64,000 bases of DNA from Saxidomus purpurata (lineage: Eukaryota > Mollusca > Bivalvia > Venerida > Veneridae), in NCBI GenBank assembly GCA_022818135.1, contig JAFMSR010000005.1, positions 37,235,996-37,299,995 on the forward strand, read 5' to 3'. The position numbers and the translations under genes were made by a program. The notes under the pieces are model-generated. The model did not search any database. It was not told where the DNA came from and saw nothing but the letters and a program-made list of their open reading frames with translations. Each line of letters starts with the position of its first letter. Position 1 is the stretch's first letter. Shown in pieces: positions 58,521 through 64,000 of the stretch.

Positions 58521-60600
58521 ACCAATATAATATGACCAATGGCGCATGAGTGTAATAAACGAATGTTTATTTTATGATGAGATACTCCTATTGTTTTCCC
58601 CATTGACTTACATTATAAATCCAGTCAAAAGGTGACCCTGTATCATTCCCAACTATAGAGTGTTGACCAATCAAATCACTTTTTTGAACAGATTAGTCTC
58701 CCAGAAACCAGAATATGTTGTTTTTTATAGGCTTAACCAACCCAGTCTTTTACAATTTGGCAAGGGAAACAACCAACCCACTCAGTCGGTTGAGATTTAA
58801 GGGTCTAAACCGCATGTGTACACCTTCTATTTATATGGCGATTTCAGTGTTATAATGATAACCAGTCCTAAAGTATTCATTCGCGCACAGAAGACATTGC
58901 ATTTTATTTTTCAAATAAGTATTTTACATTTGTAAACACAACCTTTTTCTACCAATCAGAGAATATCTCATTTAATCTTACGGGTTTCTCCGTACTTTTT
59001 TTTCAGCCAATCCCTGAGCCGGACTGCAAAAGGATCATCTGACCTTATGTATTCAACGGGGCAGTAATACACTATCATGATAGATATGCTAATGAGCCGA
59101 ATCTCTTATATCACTGCGCGCTGTCAAAAACCAAAACAACTATGGCGTCTAATAACATTAGACGGTGAAGGGCTTGGCATCATCAGTTAGGTGGTGTACT
59201 ATCTAATCACAGTGTCAGGAAATACAATGTCTAGAAATTAAATGACAGTTATATTCAAACTAGATAAGAATATTGCGTCCTTCAATAATTACAGTCTCAT
59301 CAACCAAAATCGGCACAGGCATATACTGTATGCGACATCCTTCACTAAAGTTCCAAAAAGAATCCTGCTCTATGTAGATCTAATCCTATTTCAACACAGT
59401 CTAACACGGCAAATGTCAGCAAAGATTCCAGTATCTGGGGGGTTTCAATGCATTTCCAGCTCTCCAATACATGGTGGAACGTTTCATGTACACATTCATC
59501 AACGAAAACAGCTTCACCAAGAAAGAAGTGTTTAAATGCATTGACAGTGATTTCGAGTAAAATTCAAATTCCTATGTATTGAGCGCTCTTCAAACTTCAC
59601 ACACACATATATGCATAGTGACGTCATGACATAAATAATGAACTGGTAATTCTCGCGCTACTCATCATTTCAGCGTGAACAGTTACACTGTTAATAAAAA
59701 AAGTAAAAATGTGTTTTACTTAGTATAGACTTTGGGCTGCTGTATTCCCGACTCCCTCTAGCTGGGGAATTTTCCAAAGTATGATTTTCTTAAAGTATAG
59801 TGAAAGACCTATCAAATCCATTAGTCTACACACTGGTCGTTGGGGCAAACGTCCATTACGTGCTTTTTCCCTACGTTACCCATATGCGATATAAACATAT
59901 ACATGTATACATATAATTCCACTGACCAAAAAATAAAAATTGATGTAGAGTTATTTGTGGGCATATTGACATGTACCTACGAAACATGTAATGTTGTATT
60001 GTAATTCATGAATATGAAACAGTTTTTGTAGTTTACGTTACCAGTGTTTGAAAATGAAATTATGTACTGTACAGAGAAAAATAGGTATGTGCCTCATGAT
60101 CTTGTTATCAATGCATCAAATTAAGGACCAAAATATTGAACAATATTCTGTTTGAATTAATATTATTTTTCTGTTTACATAAATCTGTGCTGATTACACA
60201 GTTGTGCCCTTACTAACAAGTCCACCACTAGTCAGTAATGTTATAAAATGTAAATGACAATGACATTCATTTCAAGTCCAAAATTAATCGATTACCAGTT
60301 TTAGTACCCGTTTGTAAGTTCATAGTATAACATAATTTATCACTTCAATGTTTTCTTTAAATAATCTAAAAAAAGACGATTAATTGAGGGTTATTTTGAA
60401 ACAAAATTTAAAGTAGAGTAGGGTTCGGATTGTAACTAATAACCGATTGATTTAAAAACATCACTAGAAGTGTATCTTATTTTTGTGTTTCAAATAAATC
60501 ATCTTAACGTTTATGATACTTAAATAATGGGAGTGTTTGAGCGTCCAGGTAACATGTATAAATAAAAGGTATACCCAGTAATAAAAATTGTCTCTTAAAT
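58521..60600. other. Intergenic stretch, nothing firmly recognised
   Basis: No supported gene. An ATG with a short open codon run (atggcgtctaataacattag at 59142) stops after eight codons. A 97-codon frame at 59242-59535 shows no domain. Confidence 0.35.
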
Positions 60601-60604
60601 ATTC

Positions 60605-61925
60605 ATGTTGGTATCTATTATGCCTGCGCTTTTTTCACTGTATCTTAATGATTTGCAGGAGTATATGCAAATTAATGGTAGTATTGGTGTAGAGATAAAC
60701 AATCCCCAAGACTGGACTCGATGGCTTAAACTTTTAGTTTTGCTCTACGCTGATGATACCATTATTCTCTCAGACTCAAAAGAAGATTTTCAGAACTGCC
60801 TAAATTCTTTTAACGAATACTGCAAAAATTAAAACAATTAATCTTAAAATTAATACTGATAAAACAAAAATTGTTGTATTTGGTTCCAGAAATTCCCAGA
60901 ATTTTCGTTTCACACTTGAACCTCATAATGTTGATATTACAAATAAATACCACTACCTGGGGGTTACATTTTCAAGTAATGGTTCTTTTCTTAATGCAAG
61001 AAAGCATGTAGCCCAACAAGCTACGAAAGCAATGCATCTTCTTCTTCCAAAGTCTAGAAACGCCGATTTACATGTAGATCTTATTTTAAAGCTTTTCGAT
61101 CATACTGTTTTGCCGATATTCACATATGGAGCAGAAATATTCGGTTTTGAGAATCTCGAAATACTCGAAAAAGTTCACAATGACTCCCTTAGAAAAGTAA
61201 CTTACGCTAAGAAAAGTACTCCAATGTACATGCTTTACGGAGAATTAGGACGATACCCGATTGCAATTACGGTTCAGGCTCGTATGATCTCTTTTTGGAA
61301 CCGAATACTGATTGGAAATGACCGAAAGCTATCAAATCTTCTGTATAAATACGTCTTACATTGTACAAACTATGAGTTTAAATGGTTCAATAAAATTCAG
61401 GATATTCTGAATTCAGTTGGGAGAACAGATATTTGGCTTAATCAACATATCATAAATATGCATAAATCTATACATAAATCAATTAAGCAAACACTTATTG
61501 ATCAATTCCAACAGTCGTGGCTGATGCAAGTACAGCAGTCGAACAAAGGCCAAATCTATAACAGTTTTAAGGAAAGCCAAAAGTTAGAAAATTATTTCAA
61601 GATTTTGCCCAAGCAGGACTGGGTACAGTTATTTAAATACCGAACAGCAAATCACAGACTCCCGATCGAAACAGGTAGATGGGACGGAACGCAGCTTAAT
61701 GATAGGAAATGCAATTTATGTAATAGTAGCGAAATAGCCACGGAGCGTCATTATCTATTACACTGTAATTTTTTCCAAAACCAAAGACATGTCTGTCTTA
61801 TAAATATACCGATGAATGATAGAAACGAACAGTGTCTTGTCAATCTATTAAACTCTAATTCTGAATCCGTACTTAAAAGAGTATGCAAATTCGTAAAGGT
61901 CTTAATGCGTGAATTATCAAGGTAG
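60605..61925 (+). pseudogene. LINE ORF2 3' half: RT palm, thumb and C-terminal domain
   Basis: Two frames joined by one frameshift near 60830. The first has MPALFSLYLNDLQEYMQ and LLYADDTIILSDSKEDFQNC (catalytic YADD at about 60748). The second, after KINTDKTKIVVFGSRNSQNF and YHYLGVTFSSNGSFLNARKH, is 297 codons with LPIFTYGAEIFGFENLEILE, PMYMLYGELGRYPIAITVQA, TANHRLPIETGRWDGTQLND and CNLCNSSEIATERHYLLHCN. It ends VLMRELSR at a normal stop. It is 5'-truncated just before the palm. It is the best-preserved LINE 3' domain in the window and matches the relic at 6050-6540 in layout. Confidence 0.92.
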
Positions 61926-62445
61926 ATACCAATGTCTCCCTATTCTGTCTATTCTATATATACATACATAAATATTTTCAATGGTGTTAATCCAGCAATT
62001 TAAATGAAACTTCTGTATTATTGTTTTTATTATTATTATTCTTGTACGAAGTAATGAATCTACAAATGAATAATACGAACCAGCTTCTAAGCAGAACTCA
62101 TTCCGAACATTTAATCCTGTTATCCTTTTGTTTTTGTTTGTTTGTTTTTTTTTTTTTTTTTTTTTTTAGATTTAATATAAATCCCATATCAACTTAGCAC
62201 GAGGTCACTATAACACTAAACAATTTGTTTTTGTCATGTTTTCATAGATGAGTAACTATATACTATGGAATCTCATTCATAAAGCTATATGTGTATATTG
62301 GTCAGTGAACAATATATTCCATCATCGAATGAACACCTGTTTTATAATATGTTAACTATCATGAAGACAGTTTAAATGTTTGTTAGAAACGAACATCCCC
62401 CCTCTTTATATCATTAGTCAATAAACTGGCAATTTACCAAGTACC
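61926..62445. other. LINE 3' UTR and AT-rich flank
   Basis: The region after the LINE stop probably includes its 3' UTR. A run of about 20 T lies at 62147-62167. No further gene was seen. Confidence 0.4.
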
Positions 62446-62762
62446 AAGGATAACACAAGAAAGAGCAAGCTCTTATTTCCACTGTGGTCCTTTTTATTTT
62501 AGAGACAGAAGCAGATACAAGGGAATCCGGGTACCAGACCCTAGCTCTTTTACGAATAGACCCCTTGGTTCTTTTCTACGTGCCCGGCGTATAGCACCGA
62601 TACACGCGAGACTACCTCTGGGTTTCTAACCAGTTCATCTCAGATAGGTGGGGAACACTGAAAAGCGTTTCTGAAATATCCAGTGTCCCGCCCGAGATTC
62701 GAACCGGGGACCTCCGGATTGGTAGTCCAGAGCGTTAACCACTCGGCCACCACACCACCTCA
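62446..62762 (-). mobile_element. tRNA-derived SINE, copy B, with a LINE-like 3' tail
   Basis: On the reverse strand: ggtgtggtggccgagtggtt (A box), then ctccggattggtagtcc-complement and ccggttcgaatctcgggcgg (B box), the body shared with 40015-40262, then aaggaccacagtggaaataa gag...ctctttcttgtgttatcctt at 62492-62446. That tail block matches the 3' UTR of the LINE at 11022-11074 with one short gap. Mobilisation by that LINE type is the natural inference. Confidence 0.85.
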
Positions 62763-64000
62763 AACTTATCAAAGTAATATCATTGTACATGTATATGAAT
62801 TTGTCATAGTCTAAATGCATACTTTATAACTAACTTGTACCGGAATCTATAAAAATTGTATGTTGATTGTTCTTGTTATAACCCCATGCCTTATTTCAAA
62901 ATACCTGGGTGAATAAAAGAAATGTTCTGTTCTGTTCTATTATAAAATACAGCATAACTTGATAAACTTGGAAAATAAGTTAAATAACATAACCATGTAT
63001 TTATACAATTCAACGTACATTGGTATAATCACGGAGCAAGTTGTTTCTCTAAAGACTTTTAATGTATGATTTGTCTTGAATACTTGTTGATATATGTAAA
63101 AAGAAATGTCTATACATCATATTCTTTACTGTGATTGATTTCCACAAAAACCGTTGAAATGTTGTGAAGTTCTGATTTACTAGAGTGAATTGTTTTGGTA
63201 AGATTCAAAATGTATTGGTCTTTATCTAATGTAAAATTCATTTGGGCATAGGAATCACATGTATAATTGTTCATGAAGGATTCTTTTTAATTTTGTACAC
63301 ACTTACTACAACATGCAATTGATTTTAAAAAAGCTGATCCATAGGAAGTAAGTAATTTTGTAAATTTTCAACTAAGAAAGAAGTACAACTTACGGTAAAA
63401 ATTCATTCAGATAAGAAGCACCTGTTCTCGGAAATTCACTCCCACTTCGGTGAACTTCGGTGGTCACTTTGAAATTCAAATGCCTATTTGAATGGAAACG
63501 ACTGTAAATGCTAAGTTTTTAAAAAGACAGGTGTGATTTTTCCTCCCTATTTCTGTGTTCTGTTTACCGTGCACCCCTAGAGTAAAGATATACAAATTAT
63601 TTATTACCTATGTGTCTTTCAGTCTTATTTGCTTGTGTTATTTTGCTTTCTATCATGTTCAGTTGCATGTAGACACTCTGTTTTAGTTTGCTTGTCTTTT
63701 AATTTTTTATTTATTTTTTATTTTTGCCTGTCAAATTATTTTGTTTACATTGTATGTGATAGTTGCAGATCATTTAGTTTCAAATCTAATTTATTTGTGA
63801 TTATATATTTATCTTAAGATATTTCTTAGTTACACAATTTGTGTTGTATTTGTTAATACGTAGTCGGTTGTAAAGGCTCATGGAGAGCTTATGTTGATTC
63901 GTTTGTTCCTCTTGCCGACTCAAAACAAACTTCATTGGTGCGTCCTAAGGCAAGAAACAAATCATTTTAAATTGCCCCTCTCTCTCTACGAGGTTGATTT
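62763..64000. other. Right edge, nothing recognised
   Basis: AT-rich. gttctgttctgttct at 62920 may be a retroelement tail. The 62-codon frame at 63629 is Phe/Leu/Cys-rich with no domain. No gene is supported. Confidence 0.35.

Noticed and set aside
59142..59172. ATGGCGTCTAATAACATTAG as the start of a first coding exon
   Set aside because: The frame stops after eight codons, the donor is only a weak match, and no downstream exon was identified.

Overview
This window is eukaryotic, intron-rich and AT-rich. It most resembles a mollusc genome, probably a bivalve. That is an inference from three things: heavy loads of degenerate CR1/L2-like LINE pieces, tRNA-headed SINEs, and short-unit tandem arrays headed by runs such as gtccgtccgt or by atgccccc / ataccccc ends. 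There are no operons, no bacterial signals, and no functional tRNA or rRNA gene that I can support.

One host gene dominates. It runs on the + strand from about 19.7 to 54.5 kb. Eleven coding exons (19718-19936, 24675-24937, 30922-31126, 31463-31633, 35776-35849, 40726-40908, 41963-42136, 42491-42646, 43133-43219, 51954-52209, 54272-54511) have consensus AG/GT borders and fully compatible phases. They join into one uninterrupted 675-codon frame. The product reads as a compact TRP-family cation channel: charged N-terminus, about two ankyrin repeats, pre-S1 linker, S1-S6 with a pore helix between S5 and S6, and a C-terminal coiled coil. Its introns hold most of the mobile DNA in the window.

Region by region. 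0-2.4 kb: a LINE endonuclease fragment (minus strand) is split by a long-TIR, Mutator-like element with an 8-bp target duplication, and that element has a TA-flanked MITE nested in its left arm. 3-4.7 kb: a small hairpin, then a foldback element whose interior is a 21-bp minisatellite that reverses orientation. 6-8 kb: LINE fragments around a tRNA-related repeat. 10.1-11.2 kb: a 5'-truncated CR1/L2-like LINE with an inverted duplication at its 5' end. 12.2-15.0 kb: a 2.8-kb foldback element packed with TTTAAAC-type palindromes. 15-19.7 kb: no recognisable gene. Intron 1: SINE-like sequences and a tandem array with GTCGCCCT/AGGGCGAC ends. Intron 2: a 2.4-kb LINE. Intron 4: a deleted PIF/Harbinger transposon with TIRs. 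Intron 5: a LINE, a tandem array and a SINE. Intron 9: a tandem array and a 6.8-kb element with 464-bp terminal inverted repeats and a 6-bp target duplication; each arm carries the same ATG mini-exon followed by a consensus splice donor. Intron 10: a regular 146-bp tandem array. 54.7-64 kb: a SINE, a hairpin, a GIY-YIG fragment of a Penelope-like element, a duplicated non-coding repeat, a LINE 3' half, and a SINE sharing its 3' motif with the tail of the 10-11 kb LINE.

The most novel-looking items are the two large inverted-repeat elements (12155-14990 and 44909-51673), the nested transposon history at 0-2.4 kb, the compact TRP channel gene, and the recurrent design of tandem arrays bounded by short C-run/G-run inverted ends. 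All coordinates and alignments were read by eye; no database search was possible.
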